Source: Isochrysis galbana (taxonomy: Eukaryota; Haptophyta; Isochrysidales; Isochrysidaceae). From it: 64,000 nucleotides of DNA. The translations under genes and the position numbers were made by a program. A model generated the notes under the pieces. That model worked only from the letters and a program-made list of their open reading frames with translations. It was not told the origin of the DNA and ran no database searches. Positions 1-10,124 of the stretch are shown here, piece after piece. The stretch spans positions 6,936,230-7,000,229 of the forward strand of contig CM030932.1 of NCBI GenBank assembly GCA_018136815.1. The letters are read 5' to 3'. Within the stretch, counting starts at the first letter, position 1, and each line of letters begins with the position of its first letter.

Positions 1-8
1 AGCCGGGC

Positions 9-1208
9 ATGGAGGAGCTGTCCCACGGCGAGCCGGTCCAGATGCTCCCGCCCAGCTCGCCGCAGCCTCTCCCGATGGACCCACAACCCGACAGGCCAGA
101 GGCAGTGGAGGCACCCGCACCAATCCCCGGGCTTGCCGCACTTGCCACGCTCGCACCACCCTCGGCCGAGCAGCAAAAGGCGTCATATGACAGCCCACGC
201 GCCTCATACACCTCCGTCTACCGTGCCTCCTTCCCAACGGAGACTGACGCGGAACGCGCGACTCCAAGCGGATCGCCCATGGCGCGTTCGGTGTCAACGC
301 CCGAGGTACGGAACAATAGTAAGCCGAGGCCCTCGCCGCGTAGTCTCCATCGTAGCACACCATTTTGGGAGATCAAGGAGAAGGAACGATTGCGCCAAAG
401 GGAGGAGAGCGAGCGACAAAAGCAGGTAGAAGATGCCTCGAGCGAGCATGCACACGCGGGTGGCAGCTCGATAGCCGTGACTACGCAACCGCCATTGATT
501 CCCGAAGAATCGGAAGACATCCAGTCTCCGGTGCAGCGGCCGCCGCCCTCCAAATGCTCGCCGAGCATCGAAGTATTGCAAGATAAGTCCGTCAAGACAC
601 CTGCTAGGACTCCCCTCAATCTTAACACTGCCATGGTGCAGGAACAGCCGGGCCTCTCTGCGGACGACATGGCCAGCGGAAGCGCTTACGCACCGGTGCA
701 GGGCACTCCAGCGCACGTTTACATACCCAGTCGCTCACCCACATCATCTGGCTTCTTGTTGCCCACGACACCGATGCTCTTGGGTGACGACCGGGCAGCT
801 CATGCACGAGAGGCGACATCCCCGCCAGCTTTCACCAGCCGTGCCCACCACAACCAGGAGACCGAGCCAGATGCGGCGCTAGAGATCACGCCCCCTGAGG
901 GCGCCCCTATGACGACATCAAAGCAGCGCTCTGCCCCCGTCCTTTCGAGAGCGCCGCAGCACCTGCCGACGGTCGTGCGCGCTACAAGTCTTTTTGAGAA
1001 GTCCGAGGTTCTCCACGACGTCGATGTCCACAAGCTGATCTGCCAATTCGAGAGCATCTCCGCGAGCGCCAGTCCAGACAGAGCTGAGGATGCATTCAAA
1101 AGGCGCGATGTCCCTGGCCACAACGACGAGCGAAATGCATCTTGGATGGGTGGTTGGGTGTTCACAGCAATGCGTTGCGTCGCGTCACCTTCAGAGGAGT
1201 CGAATTGA
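9..1208 (+). CDS. Ser/Pro-rich protein of unknown function, probably 5'-partial
   Basis: I do not recognise this 399-residue protein. It is rich in Ser, Pro, Ala and Glu and looks largely disordered. A short charged stretch, WEIKEKERLRQREESERQKQ, at about residues 120-139 probably forms an alpha helix or short coiled coil. A better ordered tail near residues 325-355 (SLFEKSEVLHDVDVHKLICQFESI) precedes the stop. The frame is open to the left edge of the window, so the first Met may be internal and this may be the last exon of a larger gene. SP and SPR sites are frequent, which would suit a kinase-regulated scaffold, but that is inference. It is transcribed towards the RING gene, so the two share a convergent intergenic region. 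Confidence 0.5.
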   Translation: MEELSHGEPVQMLPPSSPQPLPMDPQPDRPEAVEAPAPIPGLAALATLAPPSAEQQKASYDSPRASYTSVYRASFPTETDAERATPSGSPMARSVSTPEVRNNSKPRPSPRSLHRSTPFWEIKEKERLRQREESERQKQVEDASSEHAHAGGSSIAVTTQPPLIPEESEDIQSPVQRPPPSKCSPSIEVLQDKSVKTPARTPLNLNTAMVQEQPGLSADDMASGSAYAPVQGTPAHVYIPSRSPTSSGFLLPTTPMLLGDDRAAHAREATSPPAFTSRAHHNQETEPDAALEITPPEGAPMTTSKQRSAPVLSRAPQHLPTVVRATSLFEKSEVLHDVDVHKLICQFESISASASPDRAEDAFKRRDVPGHNDERNASWMGGWVFTAMRCVASPSEESN

Positions 1209-2349
1209 GAGCTGAACCTCTCAACAACTCCGGCAGGTGAGCCCGATCACTGCCTGACGAACAAGGACTTCGCGTTCCTCGTCGGATCCATCGTATAAAG
1301 GAACACGAGCATGGGCATTCGCCTTGTCGGCGAGTTTTTTCGTCCATCGCATTGCGTGGACGTGCTCCGCTAGTGGTCCTTTCCAACAGCAACATCGCTC
1401 TGGGTAATAGAGAGCCGACAGCATGAGCGACCATTGCATCACAGCCAGCATGAGCAGCTCCGATCGTATGCCAAGACCCATCCACGAGGAGGAGGCTCAT
1501 AATGAGATCAGCTTTGCGCGTGAATGTACATGGTGGAGCAAGATGCGTGTTTCCCAGTACTAAGTTGAACTGCTGGTGTTGCATAACGAGGGGTTGTACG
1601 ACAAGGGCTGTGAGAGGAGTCCTTCTTTACTAGGGCTTAAGGGTGTGAGTTTGAGTTTGCGTATGGGCTGTTGAGCGCTTGTTTCCAGTAAATCCAGACG
1701 GACAAGAATGAAACGTTTGTATGGTCTAGTTTCGACGGACTGCGACTTTTGCGCTTGGCCCGTCGTAGTGCACGCGAGAGCTTGGGGGCCGCCCCCCGGC
1801 ATTCGGGGGGGGGGGGGGGCTGAGCCCTAAGGGGAGGGACGATGCGCGTCGGCACGCTCCATAGCAACCAGTAGTATAAACTTAGTTTTGAAATCGCATA
1901 TCATTAATCTTTATCGGACATGAATAGTGCTAATAAAAGGGCGTATCATGAAGGCATCCTCGAACATGTCAAGATTGAAACAAACGGTGAGGAAGGTTCC
2001 GGCAGCTGATGTAGTTGAAGCGAGAGCGACGTCTTGCACTCAACTCGATACGCAGCACGCGGCATCACAAGCAGCAGCGTTAGCCGTCAGCTAGTGAGAC
2101 CTTGCCTGCTTTGGTGACCGATTTGCACAGAAGGTCAGAGAACACAACAATAGCAGATTGCTGTGCAAGAAAGGCTCGCGCCACTACCTCCCTGGGAAAG
2201 ACTTCCGCAAGCCAAACGGGCCGATTGCGAAATTGGCGCACTCAGTTACCACATTCCGGGCTCGAGGGACGGTAGCGAGAAGTCGACAGGAGCGGTGACG
2301 CATGCACAAGCATATGGGCGCATGCACAAGCTTGGAAATGGCAGGAAGG
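1209..2349. other. Convergent intergenic region with repeat relic
   Basis: No convincing gene seen. It presumably holds the 3' UTRs of the flanking convergent genes. A poly-G run lies near 1806-1820, and TATAAACTTAGTT near 1874-1886 matches, on the minus strand, the 5' signature of the dispersed repeat described at 41292-42046, so this is probably a decayed copy. Confidence 0.4.
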
Positions 2350-3666
2350 TCATGTATACATGGCCGAGTGAAGAGAAGTGCCTGGTCTAGGTAGAGGATA
2401 GTCTTGCCAAGATCGCGACGTACTGTCACTCTCCTTCTCCTCCCGCTCAGCGCGGGTGGGCAACTTCGCGCGGCAAGTAGGGCACGTATGTTGCTTTGAA
2501 AGCCACACCCTGAGGCACTCAGTGTGAAAGAGGTGCGAGCAGGGCAGTTTGACGGCAAGCGTGGAGGCCACAAGCTCCTCCATACACACCGCACAAGACG
2601 TGCGGTGGTCGCGGCAGATTGCATGGGCTACGAGCTCCGACGAAGGCTCGTCACGACGAGCATCTGTGGTACGGTTCGTAAAGACGAGGTTCCGGCTTGT
2701 CGTGCAGGTATCGTTGCTATTATCGCATGGGGCGGCAACGTCAGGGATGCTTTGGGCTGCCTCATTTTGACTCATGGCACTTCGCGTGGTGATGCCACGA
2801 ATGTGTAGCTTGAGCATCTCACCGTCCTCTTGCGAGATCATCAGAGAGGGTAGCACGACATCGCCGCCTGCCATGACGGTGTCAGACATGGAGAAGGGCC
2901 ACACGCCACCCGTTTGCACGACGATGCACGCAAGCGCGCCTGTCGCTTGCACCCGACGCACCTTATCCACAAATGAGCACCCGCCGCGCCAACTCACAAC
3001 AATCTTCCCCTTACACTCATTGGGATTTCGCAGGTCGCTCGCAGCATCAAGCGGGTCTGCTAGAACGAGTGAGCCAGTCACCCCAGATGGGAGATCGGCC
3101 AGATGCGTCCCAAAGGAGCTGGCAGTACCTCGCAACTCGAAGGACTCTGCGTCGCTCAGCACAGCTCTCCCTTCAGAGCGGGAGCTTATGTGACTGTTCG
3201 AGCAATTCTTCTCGCTAGCAGCGCTCTCTGCGGCGAGTCTCGCGCGGGCCTCGGCAGCTGACGCCGCGTTCTGGCCGGGCGTCTTCTGCCCTGTCACCCG
3301 AATGAGGACGTGCGGCTCTATCTTTACCGTGGGCATCTCGTCAAGCAATGCCTCATCTGCAGGGCTTGCTTCCGGGTGGACGCTGCCAACGAGATCCTCA
3401 ATCAAGTCCGGATGGACGATTCGCTGGAGCAGCGCTGGGACGAGCGTCTCTAGACTCTCCACGCCGGCCTGCTCGGGAGTCCCCGCCTCGTTCGACACGT
3501 GCTCAGCGCTGTGCGCTGCCACCCTTGCAGATCGCTGCGCTGTGCGGACGGAGGCGCCGCAGTGCGGGCACGCCATCGCGCTGCCGAGCGGGCCGAATCC
3601 GCATTCGTCGCAGAGGATCCTCGTCTGGTGAACGGTGTGCATATACGCGGGCCCGAAATCTCCCAT
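2350..3666 (-). CDS. PA-domain RING-H2 E3 ubiquitin ligase-like protein
   Basis: The product has 438 residues. I start it at the Met of MGDFGPAYM (3666); the longer frame upstream reads through a C/T-rich leader. An N-terminal four-Cys knuckle (CDEC ... CPHC, residues 19-36) resembles a zinc ribbon. Residues about 176-290 form a protease-associated (PA) domain, with KIVVSWRGGCSFVDKVRRVQATGA as its core. A RING-H2 finger follows at 358-398, with all eight ligands visible: CAVC, the CSHLFHTEC block and CPTC. PA plus RING-H2 is the arrangement of RNF13/GRAIL and plant RMR sorting receptors, which ubiquitinate or sort cargo at endomembranes. Here I see no signal peptide and no transmembrane helix between the PA and RING domains, so it may be soluble or a 5' exon may be missing. 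RING assignment is secure; PA assignment is good. Confidence 0.8.
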   Translation of the reverse strand: MGDFGPAYMHTVHQTRILCDECGFGPLGSAMACPHCGASVRTAQRSARVAAHSAEHVSNEAGTPEQAGVESLETLVPALLQRIVHPDLIEDLVGSVHPEASPADEALLDEMPTVKIEPHVLIRVTGQKTPGQNAASAAEARARLAAESAASEKNCSNSHISSRSEGRAVLSDAESFELRGTASSFGTHLADLPSGVTGSLVLADPLDAASDLRNPNECKGKIVVSWRGGCSFVDKVRRVQATGALACIVVQTGGVWPFSMSDTVMAGGDVVLPSLMISQEDGEMLKLHIRGITTRSAMSQNEAAQSIPDVAAPCDNSNDTCTTSRNLVFTNRTTDARRDEPSSELVAHAICRDHRTSCAVCMEELVASTLAVKLPCSHLFHTECLRVWLSKQHTCPTCRAKLPTRAEREEKESDSTSRSWQDYPLPRPGTSLHSAMYT

Positions 3667-5289
3667 CGGACAGGGATGGGGGGCAAGGGGGAGGGAGGGG
3701 GGAGGGGGAAGGGCCGGAAAGGGGTGGTGGCGGCGGGAGTGAGCGCCGTCTCGGCGCTCTCCCCTCGTTGTCCCGCCTCTCTCCTTCGCTCTCCCTCCTT
3801 GCCCACCGTCCTTTACATAACACCGAGAAATTAAGAATTGAATGAGGGTGATCGGGGCGGCATTAACCGCGACCAACGATGGCAAGAGCAAGACCTGCAG
3901 GGAGTCAGTCACGCGCATCCAACTACCATGATGTTAGAACTTAAAGCGTCGTAGGACATCTTGTTAGCTAGGAGCATCCCCAGCCACATGCACCGGACGA
4001 GCCATGCGCCCCCCATCGCGGGGGAGGCGCTCCGTTGTCGATGAGGGCTAAGGTTATACTCGCACAACAATAACAATAAAATCTGACGCATTGATAGAGA
4101 GCACTTTATTCATGTATTCGTACAGCACACACGCGTCAGAGTTTTATAGTATTATAGTTATGGTAGTATAAAACTTCAGTGCTGTGGGTCTGTACCCTAC
4201 GACGGGACCCTGAGGACTCCTGAATTCTTGGACATGCCGCACACCCACATCCCACACCCCCAGATGAAACGATGAAACTGAAACTGAAAAATTTTAAATT
4301 TCATTATTATTATTATCATTAAATATTCTCATTCTCGTCGCGCACACGACTCTAGCCAACTCACTACTTTCACGCAAGCGTTCTATCTACGTTCTACACC
4401 TCCACTCCCCCGGCCCTTTCCCCCACCTGCCATCAGGCAACTCCCCCCGTGCACTACTAAGGGGGTAGGGGTAGGGGTTAAGGGCTTAGGTATGTATGGT
4501 CCGGTGGCCGGTGGCCGGTGGCCGGTGGCCGGTGGGCGGTGACCGCCCCCCCCCCCCCCCCCCCCCGGTGATCTAGTTCCCCCGTTCCTCCTACCTCCTC
4601 CCATGCCCGACCGGACACCTTATTACACCTTAAGAGCACTCTTGGCATCAGATGCATCGGCAGCAATTTTAGCCGCATGGGAGGCCGTAGACCGTAGACC
4701 ATCCCACATGACCCCCCCACACCCACACCACGCTTCATCGATCATCGATTCAGCCATGCGACTGAACGAGAAGGACTAAATATATACCACTCCCACTACC
4801 ACTACCACTACTTCTACTTACTACTCTACTGCTCTAGGAGAGCTCTCGAGTAGAGTAGAGTACTCTACCACATCTTTAGACTTTAGGAGTACTCACTCTA
4901 CTCTAGCTCTAGAGGCTAGAGCTTCGCAACGGGCAACGGAGGTGGTAAGGGCTTGAGCGGTGCGGGGCGCGCGCGGCGGAGAGAGAAGAGAGAGGGAGGC
5001 TACTGGCGCTTCCCCCCCCGCGGGGGGGAGGGTGGAACTGGCTCGTTGCTCGTAGGGCTAATAATAAAAGTAGAAGTAGTTGCTCCCTCTTTCTTACTCT
5101 TGTTTTTTCATCTCCGGTCTCTTGCGTGCCCCCTCGCTGCTCCGTCGCCGTTCACTAGCGCGAACTAAAGCCCGCTGGTGATAGAAGCGGCAGCCTCTAG
5201 TCCGCAGCAGAAGTAGAAGATCATCGCGGGAGTACGCTCCGCCCGCCGGTTCACGACGGCGCCACCGCCGGTGGCGCCGTCCGGCGCCG
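3667..5289. other. Intergenic region with pyrimidine tract, repeat end and tandem repeats
   Basis: Immediately upstream of the RING gene (3674-3735) the plus strand is almost pure purine, which is a C/T-rich leader on the sense strand. At 4316-4350 the minus strand carries the module with GAATATTTAA that ends a dispersed repeat family. At 4440-4490 are its 'TAAGCCC...CACGGGG' partner words, also on the minus strand. At 4800-4920 there are ACTACC and TAGAG-rich simple repeats. Near 5090-5150 a C/T-rich tract leads into the next gene. No ORF here looks coding. Confidence 0.45.
4501..4535. repeat. CCGGTGG tandem repeat, five exact copies
   Basis: Five perfect head-to-tail copies of the 7-mer CCGGTGG are followed by a degenerate copy and then a long C run (4545-4566). 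Confidence 0.9.
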
Positions 5290-6219
5290 ATGCTGCACGC
5301 GGACAAGGAGGCGCTTGAGATGGGGCTGAAGGTGTCGCTGCTCGAGATCCGGGAGAGGGAACTCAGCCTCTACGTGAAATGCTTCCGTAACATTGGCACC
5401 ATGGCCGGTGTCTTTGCCGGCTTTGCGCTGCAGGGCGCGTGCCTTTCATCGTATTTCTTCCCACCTGACTCGTCAGAGGGGATGCGCATGCTTTACCTGG
5501 TTACAACCACGATTGCGATGGATTTGAATGTCGCCGCGCTTTTTGCAGCCACCAGTTGTGCAGCGCTAGGACCAGGGCTAGCGCTTCGTGGACCTGATGG
5601 CTCCATGGAGCGCGCCGTGGAAGCCCTTGCCCTGGAGTATCGGCTCACATTCCTGACCTTCTGCCTGGGAATCTCCGCGCTATACATCTCTGCTGCAATA
5701 TTCATCATTGTATTGATGAATTGGCTGGTTATGACGGTTCTTCTCGTCATCATCCTCATCTCGATGCGGTACACCTTGTTTGTGTGTGCACGGATCTACA
5801 AGAAGTTCAGACTCCCAGCTGACCTTGCAGTTGGAGGTAATTTCCACGACGATGGGAGCATTGGGACTTCAGTGAGCCGTGCTATGGGTCGCCGTGCCGA
5901 GAGGCTGGAACAGCTATCTCAGCGCGCCTGGCTGAGCGAATGGCCGAGACGCCAGTGGTTGGAATTGCATATCTTGTTCGATGACTTTATCGGCATCTCT
6001 GCCGACGTCTACGAGAAACGGTACCAATCTGTGGCTCAACGACCTGATCGCTGGTATCATGGCACTGTCACGTCCATCCTCAGACATTTGGAAATGCCCT
6101 CGCACAAAACTCCAGGAGTGCGCAGTGGTGTCAGGTTTGCCCGCGTCGATGACGGCAATGGGACAGATGATGAAGATAGGTCGGACTACATGTGTGGTGG
6201 CGGCCCGTGCAATAGATAG
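5290..6219 (+). CDS. Four-helix membrane protein of an algal family, distantly ORAI-like in layout
   Basis: This 309-residue protein has four hydrophobic segments: about residues 35-58 (GTMAGVFAGFALQGACLSSYFF), 70-97 (LYLVTTTIAMDLNVAALFAATSCAALG), 120-150 (FLTFCLGISALYISAAIFIIVLMNWLV) and 147-170. The loop GPGLALRGPDGSMERAVEA between helices two and three looks family-specific. The order (short cytosolic N-terminus, GFAL helix, helix pair, C-terminal cytosolic tail of about 130 residues) recalls ORAI calcium-release-activated channels. However, the acidic residue that forms the ORAI selectivity ring in helix one is not visible, so I do not call it a channel. The start is the first Met after a C/T-rich leader and the frame shows no intron. 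Most likely an integral membrane protein of unknown function. Confidence 0.65.
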   Translation: MLHADKEALEMGLKVSLLEIRERELSLYVKCFRNIGTMAGVFAGFALQGACLSSYFFPPDSSEGMRMLYLVTTTIAMDLNVAALFAATSCAALGPGLALRGPDGSMERAVEALALEYRLTFLTFCLGISALYISAAIFIIVLMNWLVMTVLLVIILISMRYTLFVCARIYKKFRLPADLAVGGNFHDDGSIGTSVSRAMGRRAERLEQLSQRAWLSEWPRRQWLELHILFDDFIGISADVYEKRYQSVAQRPDRWYHGTVTSILRHLEMPSHKTPGVRSGVRFARVDDGNGTDDEDRSDYMCGGGPCNR

Positions 6220-6401
6220 CAGCAAGACAACCGCCGTTGTGATGACCGGCTCCGGACATGTAATGCACAGTTCACATAGACCAGCAGCCTCACTTTTAAC
6301 AATGTCGAAGCTGAGAGTCGTCTAATATCCTGAGTGCGATCAGGGACATTGTCAGTGGGGATGGAGTTGTACTACCAATGGTTCTACGAGCTACGAAGCC
6401 G

Positions 6402-6765
6402 AACTAAGTTATACTTGGTTCACCCATTGGGGGGCACGAGCCCTGCCCCCTCTCCACTCCTTTCCTGCTGTGGGGGAGGAACCAGCCACCCTCCATGGCA
6501 CGCCACGGGCAGAATGCTTTGCTGACCTACTCTCTTCCTTGCAGTCACGCCTGTGGCCCGTCACGGCCAGCCCATTGCCCATTGCAATGCCATTGCTCAG
6601 CAAATTGCAAGTTGCTCCAACCCCTCCCCCCCCTGGTCGATAGACAGACAGGTACAGTGTGGGGCCCCCTGGAGCGCGGGAGAGCCAGCGAGAGAGAGGC
6701 AGGGGAGGCCCAGGGCCCAGACCCAGCCTCCTCTGTGTCCACAGTGTGAGAAAAAATCCCGCTAC
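6402..6765 (+). repeat. Dispersed repeat copy (AACTAAG-type SINE-like family), 5' part
   Basis: It begins with CTAAGTTATACTTGGTTCA, the family 5' signature. The typical body follows: a G-run with GCACGAGCCC, 'CTCCACTCCT', 'GGGGGAGGAACCA', and a 'CGCCAGCGAGAGAGGCAGGGG' module near 6685. Similar bodies occur at 41292 and 62692. Nearby ORFs are products of this repeat and I do not treat them as genes. Confidence 0.7.
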
Positions 6766-7016
6766 CGCTAGGTGACAAGTGACAATAAGGCCCCCCCGCT
6801 GTTGGGAGGCCCCCGGCGGCTAACTCCCCGGCCCCCGGGAAAGGGGCGGTACGGGCCTCCTCGCCCGACCCCCGTTTCCGGGCGGCACTCGTATCCGATA
6901 CGTCTCGCACTTCTTTCCAAAGAATATACACGGGTGTTTTCATGTGATATTGCTGTGCGATCTCCCCAAGTAAGCGACGGGTTGGCCCCGTCGCCTACCT
7001 GCTGGCTGCTGGAGGG

Positions 7017-7334
7017 ATGAGGGCCGACGAGTACGTCGAGTGCCCCGTCTGCGGGCTCTTCTGCACCGCTGAGGTGCTTGCGCATTGTGAGAGCTCGGCT
7101 GGCGCCGGCGACGACGCGGGCGACGCGGTCTTCTGCCCGCAGTGCGGCCAAGGCCGCCCGCCGGACAGCGACGCTGAGGGAGAGAACGACAACAGCGGAG
7201 AGGAGGCGGAGTCGGACGAGAGCGTCGAGGGCGAGGACGGTGGCAGCGGCGAGGCGACCGACATGGAAATGTCGAAATGTCGGATGCTGAGGGCGCGGGC
7301 GATCACACGTCTGCCGCGGGGAGGGTGGGAGTAG
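7017..7334 (+). CDS. Small acidic protein with two CxxC motifs, hypothetical
   Basis: This 105-residue ORF starts MRADEYVECPVCGLFC. It carries CPVC-x3-C, then an H/C pair (AHCESS), then FCPQCGQG, compatible with a zinc knuckle or ribbon. The middle (about residues 48-84) is strongly acidic. No family is recognised. It may be a stand-alone gene, a first exon, or coding remains of a mobile element, since repeats lie on both sides. The basic or polar shadow ORFs in other frames look less natural than this one. Confidence 0.3.
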   Translation: MRADEYVECPVCGLFCTAEVLAHCESSAGAGDDAGDAVFCPQCGQGRPPDSDAEGENDNSGEEAESDESVEGEDGGSGEATDMEMSKCRMLRARAITRLPRGGWE

Positions 7335-10124
7335 GAGCTGGCCGGAGCTGCCATCACCCCCCTCGTCCCTCGTCTTCATCTTCCACCACCTGCCGGGTCC
7401 GTGTCCGCTTCTTGGCGGCCGACCGGCCTGCGGGCGCCATCGCGCCCCACTCCCACTCAGCACCCCACGCGCGCCGCGGCTCCAAATTTCGATTTATTTC
7501 GTTCAAAAATGTTGGTTTCTATGTGGCCCCCAGACTTAGAATCGTCGAAACTCTTGCCGGGGCCAATAACTCGCTGTCTCCCTGCTTCGCATTCGCGTAA
7601 TCAGTCGAAGGCTCAAGGCTGGTGGAGGTGGAGGCCGCTTCTCGTCAGTTTGTAGGACGCCTGACTTTGAGCCGCCAAGTATTGGTGATCTGAGGTTTTT
7701 CTCTTCCTTCCACGACAGGCGACAGGCGACGACCCCTCACTTCACATTTCACCCTAGGTAGAGAAATGAAGGAGACGCCGAGACTCTAGGTGTTGAATGA
7801 CGGGCACTCGAATCGCAATCGCGGGAGGCAAGCGTTTGGGTTTGGACGGATCTCCTTCAACTTGCACCCATCGCTGACTGTCTCGGCTTCGTCGGCGGCA
7901 CGTGGTTCCCGTGTCCTCCCGCCGAGATACCATGCTCGCTCACTTGGATGCTCGATTACATTCGAAGATATTTCGCCTCTTTCAGGCGCGACACCTCTCT
8001 CTTTTGCTGCTCCTCTCCGCTGAGTAGGCACAGGCGAACAACAGCCGCAAGGATACAGGGATTGGGGGTTGGGCGGCGTGCGCCCTGCTCCGTGCTCTCG
8101 CCCTCCTTTCGTCAAACCTGTGGCCCCTAGCCAATCCATTCGGCCGCTGATGTCCGCCCCATACTCACCACACGTCGGGCAGATGGAGCCAGCCACGACG
8201 AGACAGACAAGTTGCGTCACACAGAGCTTCGTCAGCCCTTTCGACCAGGCTCGCACGCCCCTCACCCCACGTGATGTTGCATCTCGTTACCTAAGCGCGC
8301 CAGAGACAAAGAGCAAGAAGCGTTTCGATAGTGCCGATTACTTCCTCAAATTTAAGCCGTTCAAACGACGGGAATAGGGGGCCACTGCTTAGTGTAATCG
8401 ATTCGGTCTAGTGGCGACTGAGGAGCGATGGATGGAAGCGCACCATCATTGGAACCGATGCAGCTCGATCCCAGCTTCATGATATTATACACCTGGGCTC
8501 GGCGACGCTAGCTCTCAACGCTGCAATGACGAAGGCATCTGGGCTTTCCAAACATCTCTCTATAAGGAGGTCACCATCAATGTACGCGTTCCACCGTCTG
8601 CGCCATAGTGGCGCCCGAATGTTTGAGTCGCCAAAATCCTAAAGTGCATATCTTCGCCTTGTGTGGTGTTGCGCAGAACCCTCGCACGGGAGCCTGCATC
8701 ATTTGTACGGCCCTTTCTTATCCCTTGTGCACCGATTTATCACAAGCTCTCATGAGATTACCTTTCCGTTTTTGTTTGCATGTGGCATGACTTCGCATGG
8801 CATGCTTGGCGTGCAGTTTGCAGCGGCGTTTCTTGCCGTGGATTATTGAATGTATGGTGTTCTGCGTGCCATCATTTGTAGTTGGGAGAATTTGAGTGTG
8901 GGATCGGCAGGTGCGTTGGCCAGCTCAAGCCAGTCGGTTCGTTCTTGATTTCATCCGGTACGTGCTCGTTCTCATTCGCGTCGTACAATTATTCTTGCTC
9001 GCACTTTGTCGTTCTGTATGAGATCTGTTCTGAGATCAAGTAGGCGCGTGTGATGTGAGAAAATGGTTCACGCCGCTACGCTATCCCAGACTTATTCTGC
9101 ATCCTTGAAAAAAGGCCTCCAACAACTCATCACCGCCGGTCGTAAGTCGTAAACTAGGGCGGTCAAACAGGGCTTTTTAACTATAACTACTAAAAAACCT
9201 TTTAATATTCTCGCCTCTACCTACTGTAGCCACGCCCATTTCCCTTCATCTCCCTCACTTCCCGCCTTGCGGCAACTCCCCTCGTGCTCTACTAAGTAAG
9301 GGGCCCAGGTTGTGGGCGGTTGTGGGGGGGCTGGGTTGGGCGAGGTGCACCGGCCCCCAGTGGAATGTTCCCGTCTTCCTCCTGTGCCGCCGGGTGGCCC
9401 GTCTCTTTTGTATTGTAGCGCGGGTGCCTCGGTGTTGATGGGTTGTCCCTTCGCTCGTGACATTTTTGCTTTCGCGGAGGGATTGTGCAGGGAGGGAGGC
9501 GCGCCTCGACTTCAGGCGAGCCTCTCGGCAGCAGGCTTTCGCCACAAGGCCGAGGTTGGTGCTCATTTTTAGCCTACCCTTGCCGTCTTCTGTAAAGATG
9601 GGCGTGCTGAGCTCTAGCGGGGTTTTGGGTTTAGGATTTCTTCCTTGGACCGTTGTGGGAGTGCACACTCGACTGCGGGTCTGCGGGTGTTCAGTGCGGG
9701 GCAAGGCCCCTTACCAGGGTGGTGAACCTGATTAACGATTAACGTAGCTTCTTTCTAGTATGGGTATATAGTGATATTCGTATGACTCGAATTCTACTCT
9801 GTAGAAATCTCTTATTATATATCTCCACGCTGTCATGTGTAAAGAGTTTACAAGCTGTCGGGGGTATTCGTTTCCGGATAGGCGCATATAGTCTATCTGG
9901 ACGACCCGCATCGCGCATCGCGTCTTTCGCACGAAACGTTGATAAAAAAATGGACATACGGGTAAATATGCCGTCTAAACGACTTTTGATTGCCCTCGTT
10001 GTGGTCGTGTCACCATGGTCGTCGTCACCGTCATGGTATTGGTACTCATGAAGAAGCAGCCAGACAGATGTAAGGATGTGGATGGAGAGTGTGCAAACGA
10101 TGGAGACTGTTGTCACGATCTAAT
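7335..10124. other. Gene-poor region; repeat end near 9154-9230
   Basis: I find no supported gene. A minus-strand ORF at 7786-8265 has a hydrophobic stretch (LTKLCVTQLVCLVVAGSIC) but no recognisable domain. At 9154-9170 the minus strand reads CTGTTTGACCGCCCTAG, and 9193-9230 holds the GAATATTAAAAGG module, so a repeat-family 3' end lies here on the minus strand. At 8400-9100 composition is more balanced and I see nothing else. Confidence 0.4.

Noticed and set aside
5290-6219. Calling the four-helix protein an ORAI calcium channel
   Set aside because: The layout fits, but the acidic selectivity residue of helix one is not visible.
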